From NCBI GenBank assembly GCA_022579005.1, contig MU401541.1, positions 6,301 through 70,300 of the forward strand: a stretch of 64,000 bases of DNA. The letters run 5' to 3'. Below the pieces are notes generated by a model that worked only from the letters and a program-made list of their open reading frames with translations, made no database searches and was not told where the DNA came from. Positions 23,545-34,541 of this stretch are shown piece by piece. Made by a program: the position numbers and the translations under genes. This DNA is from Poronia punctata. Lineage: Eukaryota; Ascomycota; Sordariomycetes; Xylariales; Xylariaceae. How positions within the stretch are numbered: the first letter of the stretch is position 1; each line of letters starts with the position of its first letter.

Positions 23545-24234
23545 TTACAAGACAAGAAAACGGGCTCGGCTCTTTCTTAGTGAAGAAGTCGTTGTCATGT
23601 TTTCTTCAGAATCACGACAGCCTGATGGTGTAACGGAATATTCTCTATCAATTTATGATCTGAGACATGGTTCCCCAGATCTGTACGAGGTATGGTGCAT
23701 ATATCGTACAGGTCCCACAGACGTTTAGCATGACCAAAAAAAAACCCCCAAGAAGCCTCCAACTCCCTTCTACCTACCATGTTTTAAACGAGCCCTGCTC
23801 GCGCCACCCAAATTGTCAACTTAGCATTTCTCTATCCATTGCAAAAAGGGTACAGTAGCATCATATTCAAAGACACAAAGACCAATACAAAGTTCATCAG
23901 TTGCTTCGTCATCATCTCTAACATCATTATTAAGAATAGAAGAACAAAAAAAATACCTCTACAGGCAAGGCTCGAAATATATACAAGAAAACAAAAAGAT
24001 CGCCACCTTTTCCCCTCTATCAGTGGAAACGATTGAATAAAGTAAACCTCGGTAGTCTAAACGAAGGGGAAAATATGCGCACAAGCACAGAAAATCGTAC
24101 CACCAACGCCAACCCGGGCTTTTAATTCGAAAATGTGATGATCGAAAGAAAAAAAACCCTAGCCATCACAGATGTGTGTCCACGTTATTAGAAATGACGT
24201 ATACTATAGATAAGATAGACCTTGATGAAGAATA

Positions 24235-26216
24235 TCACCTGAACTGTAGGTGACCGGCGCCCAGTCCCGGGATGAACTCGAATAAGATGGGTACGCCCTC
24301 GACCGCAAACCATGCGATACCTAGCAACATCAGTCAGTAACGAAGCTTGGTACATACATATATATGAAAGAAAGGGGGAACTAACCGGCATATACGACGA
24401 GTTTCGTAATCACTTCGACGTCGTATCTGACACGAGGCTTGACGAGCTTGGAAAAGACTTCCTTCTCGCCCAGCTCATCTTGCTGTCCCGCATACATGGT
24501 GGGCTCGCCATTGCCGGTTTTTGCATCTGTGGCCGAGACGAGGACGGTGCCCTCGCCCATCTGCTTCTCGAAATCGTTGGGCTTCATCGGCCCACTGTGC
24601 ACTCCCGAGCTGCGGCCAGCCACATCCTTTGGAAGCTCGGGAAGACTACCTTTCGCCCGCAAACTGGCGTTGCTCTCCTTCCGTCTTCTTTCCCGGTAGG
24701 CGAGCGTCTCGTACGCGTCTGCCGCGCTTTGCGGCCCAATCGACACGGACCTACCGCGCTTCGGGTGGCGGACAGCCGTGATCAGGCCCGGTAAGTCGCT
24801 GACACTGGGCATTACATTATCGACCTTTAGCCGTAGCGGGATGTTCTTATACTCCGATGCCGGCATAAAGAACCGTCTAGGTAGACTAAGGCCCCACGTC
24901 TCTACCAATCTAAAAATGTGCGGGAGCGTCTTGAGTAATGTGGGCTTGGCCATTTCGCGCCATACGAAGATAATCAAGACACCGAACAAAACACGTAAAA
25001 CAACTGATAGCCAGCCAAGAGCGTGAAGGTCGAAAGGAATAGAGGCGAATGGGGTCCGGGCAAAATGCCACGTTCCCACTTCGAGACCGATCATGACACC
25101 GGCAAAACAAACACTGTCGTCAAAGCAGGGGCAGTCATCGGCAGGCTCAGGGTGCACCCTGACCAGAACAATGACAGTCAGCACGGCCAGAAAGACAGCG
25201 ACCCCACCGCTCTGTAGGAACTGCTCCAGCGGAGGCCCATAATAGTACTCGACCAACGTGATGGCCGCGCCCAGTATCGAGCCGATAACCACGTCCACAA
25301 ATCCATGCATTCCACAATACAAACGGCCAACTATGATGCTAATCGCATAGAACCATGACAGAGCCTCGAGCGTCGCTTTGGTACCAGGTTGAAAGGGGTT
25401 GTCTGGTGACCGGAGACACAGGATGGCGTATACGGCAACCGAGACAGCATTGGCTGAGTGGGTTGAAGGGAAACCGTATTCTAGCGCGGCGGATCCAGAC
25501 ATGGTGATACGGTGCAGGGGCGGCGATAACGGCCGCGGGAGCGAGAAGAAGTCCTTGATGAAGCCCGTGAAGAAGACACCCGAGGCCAAGATATGGACTA
25601 ATCTGTTTTGTTGCGGAAGTATGATTAGCGGTGCAAATGGGCGCTGGCGGTGGAGACAAACCCTTTGCCGAACGAGGTGAACCCGCACCAGAACATGATG
25701 GGAAGCCCTATCATAAAGAAAGTATGGGTGCCGAGGTTCGCAGTAATGGCGAAATAGCTATCAAGCGCGGGCGAGCGTAGGGTCGACTGAAGCCAAGCCA
25801 GGTACGGAGTCTCCCATCTGATCAAGGGCAAGGCCCGTTGACGCAAGTCGTATCGCCATTTCGGTAGAGCACGTTTATCTGGTCAGACAGAGGTCGTTAG
25901 CGCGAGTCCCGACTTCTCGTCCCATTTGTATATATCTTGTGTCTGCGCAATGTATTCATTTCCCCCGCCCCCGATATGCAATATGCGCGCTTGCGGTTTC
26001 GTTCGGGAATTTCGTCAAAAGACATAATATAATGATGGATTGGTTGATCATACAGTGGTCTAGGCTTCGTAGTCCTGCGTCGATAGTAGCCTCTTCTTCA
26101 TGTTTGCCGTTGACAGCATGTGGAGTACGTGCAACCGCGGCGACCTCGGGCGCGGCTCCGTCCAACTTCAAGTCCAAGCCGGAGCTATCTGGAAAAGGGG
26201 GGAATTCGGTAGTCAT
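24235..26216 (-). CDS. LCB3: Dihydrosphingosine/sphingosine-1-phosphate phosphatase (PAP2 family)
   Basis: Four exons, 26216-26054, 25878-25662, 25602-24386, 24320-24235, encode 560 residues. The exon 1-2 joint restores LDHYKRALPKW and the last joint restores VVYAGIAWFAVEG, both expected for the family. All three PAP2 phosphatase motifs are present: K143...R150-P (KDFFSLPRP), PSTH at 172-175, and R220-x5-H226-x3-D230 (GRLYCGMHGFVD). Several hydrophobic helices surround them, fitting an ER membrane enzyme that dephosphorylates long-chain base phosphates and returns sphingoid bases to ceramide synthesis. A hydrophilic loop after residue about 400 (RGRSVSIGP and an Ala/Ser/Glu-rich part) separates the core from a last membrane segment. 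Yeast has two paralogues, LCB3 and YSR3; orthology to LCB3 is by family only. Confidence 0.92.
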
Positions 26217-27223
26217 AGCCCTCTTCTAACTTGTAACTGCGGCATGAAAAAAAGAGATAACGAATATAGTGAGCCCAGCTTATGAGGCAGCTTGCGCATC
26301 GAGTCGAATGGTAAAAGACCAGTAAAATGAACTTTCGTATCTGCGATCAAAAGGTCAGACGAGGAGGCGGTTGGCTGCGCGCGTCTTGGTTTTGGGGCGA
26401 GGTAAGTTGAGCGTTTATATCGAGTTTCGTGTCGCCCGACAAAGTGGTGATCGCCTAATCCGATGCGTCGTGAGAAAAAGTAATTGTGTGAAGCCGGACG
26501 AGAATCAGGTTGGCTGAGAGCACGTAAGGTCAGTATGTCCACTCAATTGGGCGATGCCGATTCGATACAGTAATGGATCTGTGTCCGCTGATGAAGTGTC
26601 GAGGGTTCAATGCGACGCAAGTCCCAATTGTACGTGTAGAAGCTGTTCAGGAGTTAAAAGGGTTGAAACCCCCACGCCAATTCCCACCAAAGTACTATTA
26701 CTTAGCGTAGGCGTAGTTCTTCCCAATCACCATCAAAATTTAGCATGTGGTCAAGCATAAAGCAGAGCCGAGGGCGTACCGGTACCTAGGAATAAGTAGT
26801 TTTGGTGGGGCCCGTAGGACATACCCTAGGTAAATTTGGCAAAGTACTTGTACTCGGATGTCTTTACCAAATTTATCACATTCACGACCTTCGCAGGTAC
26901 GTTTTTCGGTACACACCTGCAGTATATTGGCCGACTGGCCCTTCAGATGACTAAGGTACCCCTCCGCGGAGCCCGCCAGCCTGCCCCCAGGAAACCCTCG
27001 GGCGTTGCAACGACCCCTTGCACCCTGACCTTTGGACGGAAGTACCGCAGAAGTGGAACACGGATCAGGTTTTAGGTAAAGATACCTCGGTGTGGAGACC
27101 GTTTTCCACCCCGAGCGACAAAGCTCCACGCGACGGGTTGACTGACGTGTTTCCTCATCTAATATCAAGAACCGAATCCAAATTCCTTGCATTCGTCCCG
27201 TCCCAGATAAAAATCAATAAACC
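26217..27223. other. Divergent intergenic region, phosphatase / reductase
   Basis: About 1 kb between two divergently transcribed genes, so it should contain both promoters. No coding signal or clear regulatory element was recognised. Confidence 0.6.
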
Positions 27224-28309
27224 ATGATCTCCCTCCAGGGCAAGCATTGCCTAGTTACGGGAGGAAGTCGTGGAATCGGATTAGCCATAGCACAACTATT
27301 CGCATCACAGGGAGCCAAGTGTACCCTCATCGCTCGGCACCAAGAGCCTCTAACGGAGGCAGTCAAATCTCTAAAACAGCAGCAACAACATAAGACTCTT
27401 GCCTTTGATGTATCTTCAATAGGAGGTTGGGATGCTGTGATAAAAAAGGATGTAAGTTGATAAAAAACAATCACACATATACATTCAGACAAGACAGTAA
27501 TCTATCTACCTATCTATTGGCATTGGAATCAACAACAACTACTACTACTACTGCCGGTGTGCTAAACAATGGCTCCGCCTTTTATTCAGGAGCCAATCGA
27601 TATTCTGGTCAACGCGGCTGGTATTCCTCAACATTCTTTCCTCTTTAAAACCGATGTGCCCCAATTAGAAAAGGTTCTCGATGTAAACCTAAAAGGGACC
27701 ATCTACGGGTGCAAGACAGTAATACCAAAGATGATGAGTCAGCGGAGTGGTACGTCGACGGCCCCAAGTGCTGTGATTTCAAAGACGCAAATCAAGCTAA
27801 ATTGCACGATATCATTCAAGGTTGCATAATAAATGTTTCAAGTCTCCTAGCAGAGCAAGGCGGACGGGGCGCCTCTGTCTATGCTGCAGCAAAAGCCGGT
27901 GTAGTTGGTACCGCTCATTACTGATTCCCTTCTAAAAGTGGCCAATCCATCTAACGTTCGAAACCTAGCTCTAACCCGATCCCTTGCCTGGGAAGTGGGA
28001 AGATTCGGGATCCGAGCAAACATCATCTTGCCTGGTTATATTCAGACTGATATTACCCGAGGTACCTCTACGATTACTCCCCTGCCTATTCCCTTGCGCC
28101 AAAGCGTGGCTACCTCCCCTTTGTACAATCCAGTCACACTAATATACAAGCTTCCCCTAGGTATGAATAGTGGAGAACTCACCGCTCGCATACCCATGGG
28201 CCGTCTAGGGCTAGTAGAAGAAGTAGCAGAGGCAGCAGCCTTCCTAGCAAGCAACAGTTATGCACACAATTGTGTGCTTAACATCGACGGAGGCCTGAGT
28301 GCGGCATGA
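27224..28309 (+). CDS. FabG-like short-chain dehydrogenase/reductase (3-oxoacyl-ACP reductase type)
   Basis: Five exons, 27224-27451, 27590-27749, 27821-27907, 27969-28061, 28161-28309, encode 238 residues. The Rossmann glycine motif TGGSRGIG is at the N-terminus, NAAG follows near 80-85, and the Ser-Tyr-Lys triad is seen in NVSSLLAEQ and SVYAAAKAG. The end is ANIILPGYIQTDIT, IPMGRLG and LNIDGGLSA, the usual classical SDR finish. Length and motifs match 3-oxoacyl-ACP reductases, and a role in mitochondrial type II fatty-acid synthesis (OAR1-like) is plausible. No strong presequence is visible. The last intron (28062-28160) is 99 bp, in frame and free of stops, so a 33-residue longer form is possible. 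The stop lies 70 bp from the UBA2 stop on the other strand. Confidence 0.88.
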
Positions 28310-28379
28310 GTGGTCTGGTCCTCCCCATCGGTAGAGGCGGATGATTAGTTCGGTATATCCGACTAGGAATCCCTTTTGC

Positions 28380-30764
28380 TTAATCATCTTCGATCGTGAT
28401 AGCTCCGGTGCCAACATCGTCATCTAGTACAACCACGTCGTCTGCAATGGCTGTCTTGGCCTTTTTCGCCAACGGCACATCGTTGTCTTCCACTCTAGAC
28501 CGTTTGAGGCTTGTAGGGTGTGTTTCGGACTCCAGTTTGTGCTTCCCGTTGGTTTGCTCTAGTCCGTTGGTCTCTATGGTAGGCTCTTTCTTGGGTTTGC
28601 ATGGTATCTGCAGCGTCTTATCTGCCTCCATGTCCTTAATAGGCTTGTCTGTGGGATCAATTGTCCTATACACGCAAGGCGGGTCAGTAAGTGGGATAAA
28701 GTTTAAGAACAGCAAAGGCACGTACGTTTCCTCTATATTCAAGACCACATTGATGAAGGCATCATCCTCTGCCTCGTCTACAATTGTCACGAAGCTGTTC
28801 TGCGTAATACCTGTAGATAGTTAGTTCAAGGTAGTGCTTGAGACGGAAACATGTACGACTCGACTCACCAAGCTCGCTGAGCCGTTTTTCTAGGTTGTCT
28901 GTTTCATCTGGGTCATAAAGTAGGCCGGCCTCGCTGTTGACCGCAAACTCATGATCACCAAACCCTAATCGTGTCTTGACATAATCCTCGACTAAGTCGT
29001 TCAAGGTTGCACGCGACAAGTCTACTTGTATGCTTGTTTGATAGTTGCTGCAAATTGGACAGTCCGGGTTCGGCTCACGCGGCCGATCTGGCGCTAGCAA
29101 CCTCTGGCCCGCAAAGGGGGTCAAGAAAACCTGTCGCGTCATGGTCAGATCTGCTGAGAAATCCACATCCATTCACCGCATAGGACCTACCTCTTGTGCC
29201 TTATCAAATTCCCCTCTAAGGACTTTGAAGGACTCTAAAACACATAATCCCGCCACAATGGCATTGGTGGTCGCAATTGCGGGAATGATGTTGCCGGCCA
29301 TTTGCTTAATATCAAACCGGGATTTCCGTTCGATGCCAAATACATACGAACGGAGGTTGGCGCTGGAAGCGACGAAATCAAGCGTGTCTTCGTCGTCCTT
29401 GTCGAAGGTTATTATGGCCTGAGGGGAATTGTCGCCGTACTGCTTCTTTAGATCTAGAATGCGCTTGCTCAAGCGATCTAGACTATCATTGAACACAACG
29501 AGGTTCTCCTCCAGTGTCCATACCTTTTGCCCATCTTTTACTATCGACTCTTTTGTCGCGACAGCCGCGGTGGCCTGAGCCATTACCGTCTCGTATTGTA
29601 GCGGTTTAGGGGGACTTCTCGTCTTCCACATGTCTTCCATAGATTGCAACCGCGCGATGTCCGTGTTGAAAACTTTGTGAAACAACATTCGCGGGAACTG
29701 ATCAGTGCCAACTGACTCTCTTATTTCCCTCAAGGCTTCCGACTCCTTCCTGAGCTCCGCTATCTCCTTGGCGTTATCTGCGTTTTCCGATGTATCAACC
29801 GCCGCTTGGTCTTCGCTCGTGCCAAAAATCTCATTTAGAAGATAACTTTTACCCCACACGATACAATGTATCGGTTGACTAGGCGTGCTTCGAATTGTAC
29901 AGACGGGATATGATTTCGGGACTTCTTTGGCCGTGCAGTCGTAACACGCCGTCACGCCTTTCTGGATGACTTGAACCTGCCCATTAAACCCCGTGGTTCC
30001 GCTTTCAATAAGCGGAACATTGGCTGCCAGGCACATCCTATTCACGTGTCGTCTTGCTTCGAGGTTGTCCAGCGCATTGAACACGAGCCGGAATCCCTTG
30101 AACCATGACAGGTTGAATTGCGCGTCCTTGATGTTGGCATGATAGGCAATGATGTTAACGTTGGGATTGAATCGATGCGCAGCTTCTTTAGCTACCTATT
30201 GAGGTGTCAGTCTATGCCGCTCAACAAACCCCATCTTACGATTGCGCAGTACCAAAGCTTTCGATTTCTTGATATGTTCGTATCGGAAGAGGAATTGGCG
30301 ATTGAGATTACTGAGGTCGATCGTATCAAGGTCAACGATGTGAATTTCGCCAAACCCGGTGAGGGCGAGATTTTTCAGTAGTTCGCAACCGATACCACCA
30401 GCACCGACCATGAGAACCCGCGCCTAGGCAAACAATCGTTAGTCTGGGTGGTCGAGCCAATGAAATTTCCCATGTTTTGTCTCATGATCAATTGGTTATT
30501 AGGCGGTGGAACTCGGGTGAACGAAAGCATGTTCGTGGGATGTCTGATGGTTGAGGCGGAACGTTTGGGGTACGAAAACGGAATCGACGGAGGAAAATCG
30601 CGATCGAGTGAGCGAGGAGGGAGGTCCATAGAGATAGTTAAGAGCATCGTAGAAAGGCGCCCAAGGTATAGTTACGATCAATGCGAAATACACACCTGCT
30701 TGATGCTCGCGTTGAGCGAAGGCCCATACGATTGGCGATTGTAACTGTCACGATCCAGCGCCAT
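28380..30764 (-). CDS. UBA2: SUMO-activating enzyme (E1) catalytic subunit Uba2
   Basis: Six exons, 30764-30696, 30423-30253, 30195-29191, 29130-28869, 28810-28726, 28665-28380, give 625 residues, the usual length. The ATP-binding loop GAGGIG is at 30-35, followed by [17 protein letters not shown]. The catalytic Cys 179 lies in [13 protein letters not shown]. The structural zinc is bound by CYDC (164-167) and CPIC (439-442). A ubiquitin-like fold follows ([12 protein letters not shown] to LSELG), and the tail is acidic with a basic nuclear-localisation-like stretch ([15 protein letters not shown]). With Aos1 it adenylates SUMO, loads it on its cysteine and passes it to Ubc9. Intron 1 (272 bp) is the longest in the window. 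The intron 2 donor is GTACTG because the nearby GTAAGA would break the frame. Confidence 0.96.
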
Positions 30765-31795
30765 GGTCAAAAGCGATCTGGATGTCGTCACGGGGGCGTA
30801 AGTTGGGGATGCATGTGATGCAAGTTGGCGACTCCCGACTGGAAACGCGAGAAATGAGCTGATATTATGCGGGATCTTGGAAAAGACAAACTTGAGTAGG
30901 AATGCGAACTAGATTTTAGAGTTGCGATACGTAGGAAGAGCTGGGAGCTACGTCTTAAGAATCAATGGCCGGTTTGCGGTGCTTAAAGGTCAGCCTCAGG
31001 CCCTCAGAGCACTGGTGCTGACAGGTGACAGGGGTGGCTGCAGTGTGATAGAAGGAACAGAAGTGGAAGGTAGGTACCTACATACTGACGTTTGGAAAGA
31101 ACAATTACGTATGCACACGTACATGTACCTGCTAGGTAGGCCAACTTGAGGAATGATTCATGCCCCTGCAAGATTTCGACTTCCGTAGACCCCCTAGTAA
31201 TGCCCATGTACCCATGTAGACATACCTCGCGTGCAATGTGTGCGTCTCCTGGTAGCAAGACGTGTACCACCAGGTGTACCACAAGTCTAATATGGGGAGT
31301 AGAAACTTACCGCAACTGGCCTACGGAACCGCAAATTTCCAAAGTCAGGTCGCAAACTCCGCATGATTGGATAGCCTGTGCTTGTCAAAAAAAAGTACAA
31401 ACGGAGACACGGCCCCATCTTCTTCAATATCCCCACGCCCCTATTTCCCCGGCAGGTGGCAGGTTCGATAGGACCCTTATCATCTTTTTCCGAGCGAGAT
31501 TTTAACGTGGGACGAAACACAAAAAAGTGGGATGTTCATCAAAGAAACGGCTGCAGACACTCAGGGTCGCATGAGACGATCCGGGAAATAACCTACATAG
31601 ACATTTGTATATTGGAAACAATAAATTATCATTCTCAGCCCTGCTTTATTGCCAACAACAGATCCGATCGCTTCTCCTGAAAAAAAAGTTACATGTTCCG
31701 TTGTTTATAGACTATCAGGGTCCCGTTCCCCTCTCTGATCTTCTGCACCCTCACTTGAAAAGAACATTGCCTTACCTAACAAGGCAACGCCGATA
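30765..31795. other. Divergent intergenic region, UBA2 / queuosine salvage gene
   Basis: About 1 kb carrying both promoters. It contains TAGGTAGGTA motifs near 31066 and 31134. No coding signal. Confidence 0.6.
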
Positions 31796-33175
31796 ATGTC
31801 GGACGACGAAGCAGATCCAGAGCTCCTCGCGCTTCTAAGGCAGCATCTGTTAGGAAAATTGAACTTGAACGAGGAGCCAGAGACTGGCGTTTTAGAAGGT
31901 GCGGAATATGTCTACGATAATTCGATAGATGTGGCCTTGGATATGAGATCGACCAAGAATGCTGCCGCAGTTATATACGAACAAATGCAGCAAAAGGAGT
32001 ATTCTACCGAGAGCTGGGCGAAACATGAGCTCCATCCGCAAACCAAGGACGAGTCCACGGTTGATTTCATTTTCACCATGGATCTCCTCAACTTTTCTTT
32101 CTGGTCCCTTCTTCCCGAAGAAGAACGTTTTGCCATTTCCTACCGGGGCAAGAACTGGACGGGATATTGGAGCCTAGTCGCTGCACTCCAACGGGCATTA
32201 GAAGAAGGTGAGTCGATATAATCTATTCGAATGAGTCGCATGGATGAGTCGGATTGGACAGATAAAAAAAAGGTCAGACTTGGATTAATTCAGCGTTCGG
32301 TCTCTCAAGGTATCCCCATTACCGATCCTCATTTCTGGCAGGACGAAGAGGAATGCAACCTAGAGTCCTTACGGCACGTCTTTCGTTCCTGCACCGACGA
32401 AGAAATCCCACTTCTTGAATCCCGTCTTTCGTGTTTACGGGAGGCTGGCCAAGTTTTGTATGAAGTAGGTTGATCTCCCATAAACACATACACCAAGCAT
32501 CTATCTCTCAGGCTTTCTTTACGCCTCCCCAACAAAATAAGATTGTGGCCAACATGAAAGCGCCCCTTTTTCGCAGAAATATGATTGCAGCTTCACAAAC
32601 TGTATAGAAGCCGCCAACGGGTCGGCTGCGGCACTAGTCAACTTGCTCGCACGGGACTTCTCCTGTTTCCGGGACGAGTTCAAGTTCGAGAACCGGAAAA
32701 AGCCGATTCGTTTCCTCAAACGGGCCCAGATCCTCGTGGCGGACCTGTGGGGATGTTTCAACGGCAAGGACTATGGCGCATTTTCTGATATTGACAAAAT
32801 CACCATGTTTGCCGATTATCGCATCCCGCAGATGCTGGCCACGCTCGGGTGCATAGGATACAGCCCGCCGCTGCAGTCATTGATCGCGAGGAAAGAGATT
32901 CTTGAGTGTGGGAGTAAGTATGAAATGCAGCTTAGAGGTGAGTGGGCCCATCCAAACCCGTCGGTGGCATTCATTTCTCGTTGTTGACAAAATGGGATGC
33001 AGCTTGCAGTATCTGGTGCGTGGAGCTCATTAGACGGGAAATCAAGCGTCAGCACCCCGAGGCTCAGGTCAATGCCGTGTTGATAGACTTTTTCTTATAC
33101 GACACCATGAAGTCGTTGGAAGCTGAAGGGAGAGAGCCTATACCGCACCATCGTACAAGAAGCATTTGGTATTAA
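31796..33175 (+). CDS. QNG1: Queuosine 5'-phosphate N-glycosylase/hydrolase (DUF2419, queuosine salvage)
   Basis: Four exons, 31796-32207, 32310-32464, 32577-32937, 33003-33175, encode 366 residues. Family blocks appear in order: FIFTMDLLNFSFWSLL, YRGKNWTGYWSLVAALQRAL, GIPITDPHFWQ, FRDEFKFENR, KRAQILVADLWGCF, ITMFADYRIPQML, SIWCVELI and NAVLIDFFLYDTMK. The human homologue is C9orf64 (QNG1). It releases the queuine base from queuosine phosphate for reuse in tRNA wobble modification, since fungi cannot make queuine de novo. Exon joints restore EEGIPITDP and LYEKYDCSF. The stop lies 250 bp from the POLD4 stop, convergent. Confidence 0.93.
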
Positions 33176-33425
33176 AACCCAGCCATGCCATGTCATGGCC
33201 TCTAGATACGGGAAAAGGCAATCAAACATCCATATACATGGAGAGCCCCAGGAAAAATAGAAAAGAAGTCAGTTTTGATAGACGAAAAGTTCAAACCCCA
33301 CCCATCCCCACGTCATGGCTAGGATAGTTGAACTTATTCCCCAACACCAAACGCCATTCGTAGCCTCATAACGCCTCGTGACCCTCATATCAGTACAAAG
33401 CTCTCCAACCCTTCCCCCGTCACGG

Positions 33426-34056
33426 TTACCCGGATCCAACAGCAGTAGAATTGAGAATATCATCCATATGCGCTCTCTCGATACCCTTTGTGCCTTTCTC
33501 CTCCTCGCGCATCAACACAGCGAGGACCTCAGCAGGCGGGTGAAGACCAAGTCTCTCGGCACGTTCCCAGCGCTTCAAGCGAGTCATACCAACACAAGGC
33601 TGTTTTTTTTTGTTAGTCAAACAACAGATAACGATGTGAAAGTGAAAATGAGAGTGAACGTACTCCATACTGATTACTCACGTCCCAAAGCCGCAGGATC
33701 TTCTCCGCCATCGTTAGACCTTCCTGATGCACTCTCTTGGTCCTTCGCTCTCTTTCGAGCTTGTGCCAGTACTGGTTTATCTGACGGTCTGTGATTTTCG
33801 CTGCGCGCAGTTCGGCTTCGGTCTTCTTGCGCTCTGGTTCCAGCTGCGGTTCAGCTTTCTTCTCGTCGACCTCCGACTCTACCTCCTCTTTAGAAGGTGG
33901 CTCGGGGTAGGTGACATTCTTCACGAGAGGGCTTTGTTCCGTCGGGGTCGACGATTTCGCTGATTTTGGTACCGACTTGGTAACCCGGTGATTGAAGGAC
34001 AGCGTTGCCTGTCTGTTCGACGACGACGAGCGACTTGCTTGTCTAGTAGTAGGCAT
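33426..34056 (-). CDS. POLD4: DNA polymerase delta small subunit (POLD4/Cdm1 type)
   Basis: Two exons, 34056-33664 and 33599-33426, give 188 residues. The ATG beginning MPTTRQASRSSS is chosen; an earlier in-frame start lacks support. A PIP-box-like QATLSF lies near residue 17 for binding PCNA. A basic and acidic low-complexity region follows, then the conserved C-terminal fold: YWHKLERERRTKRVHQEGL, EKILRLWDVSNQYGPC and GMTRLKRWERAERLGLHPP. The exon joint restores SNQYG-PCVGMTRLKRW exactly as in the family. The subunit stabilises polymerase delta in the nucleus. The intron acceptor is preceded by an A run. Confidence 0.92.
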
Positions 34057-34541
34057 TGCGATTTTGTCGTAAATCAATTGGTCTAATTATTCTCTGTGTA
34101 TCTGTACGATTGTAATGGCATATACTGTCCAAGAGTCAGAGTCGGTAGGCAAATAAGTGAAGTGATGATGTTTGTAGGTGCTGTGTTGTGGTTATTGGTT
34201 GCATATCAGCTGGTCCGGATCGTTAATGACGTGGGCTGTTCTTGAGACAGACAAGGGTTGCATGAATTGGCGGGGCAACACGGAAATTGTGCGAAATCAC
34301 GTGACTAGATAGCTAACCAACTGCCAAGATAATTATCACCGACACCAAACGGCTTTCATCTCGCGTATTATATGAAGTTTTGGTATGATATGTCAGTTAT
34401 TACAATTCATAGACCCTATCTAATCATCTAATCTAGTAATAGATGTGTCTAACTCAATCTCCGTATATATGTACAACTATGATACAAATACATCCCTCCA
34501 CATCTAAAGCGTGAAAACAACCATGCTTAGAGCCCGCCTCT
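34057..34541. other. Promoter side of POLD4 gene
   Basis: About 485 bp between the POLD4 start and the stop of the esterase gene, both on the minus strand. No gene seen. Confidence 0.6.

Larger units (their letters stand above)
23075..24234. other. Intergenic with microsatellites
   Basis: No gene seen. It contains a CATT repeat (23265-23293), a CT repeat (23514-23541) and A-rich stretches. It is the upstream region of the small zinc-ribbon gene and the 3' flank of the phosphatase gene. Confidence 0.6.

Noticed and set aside
28396..29422. Plus-strand open frames across UBA2
   Set aside because: Antisense to well-conserved UBA2 exons; no independent domain content.
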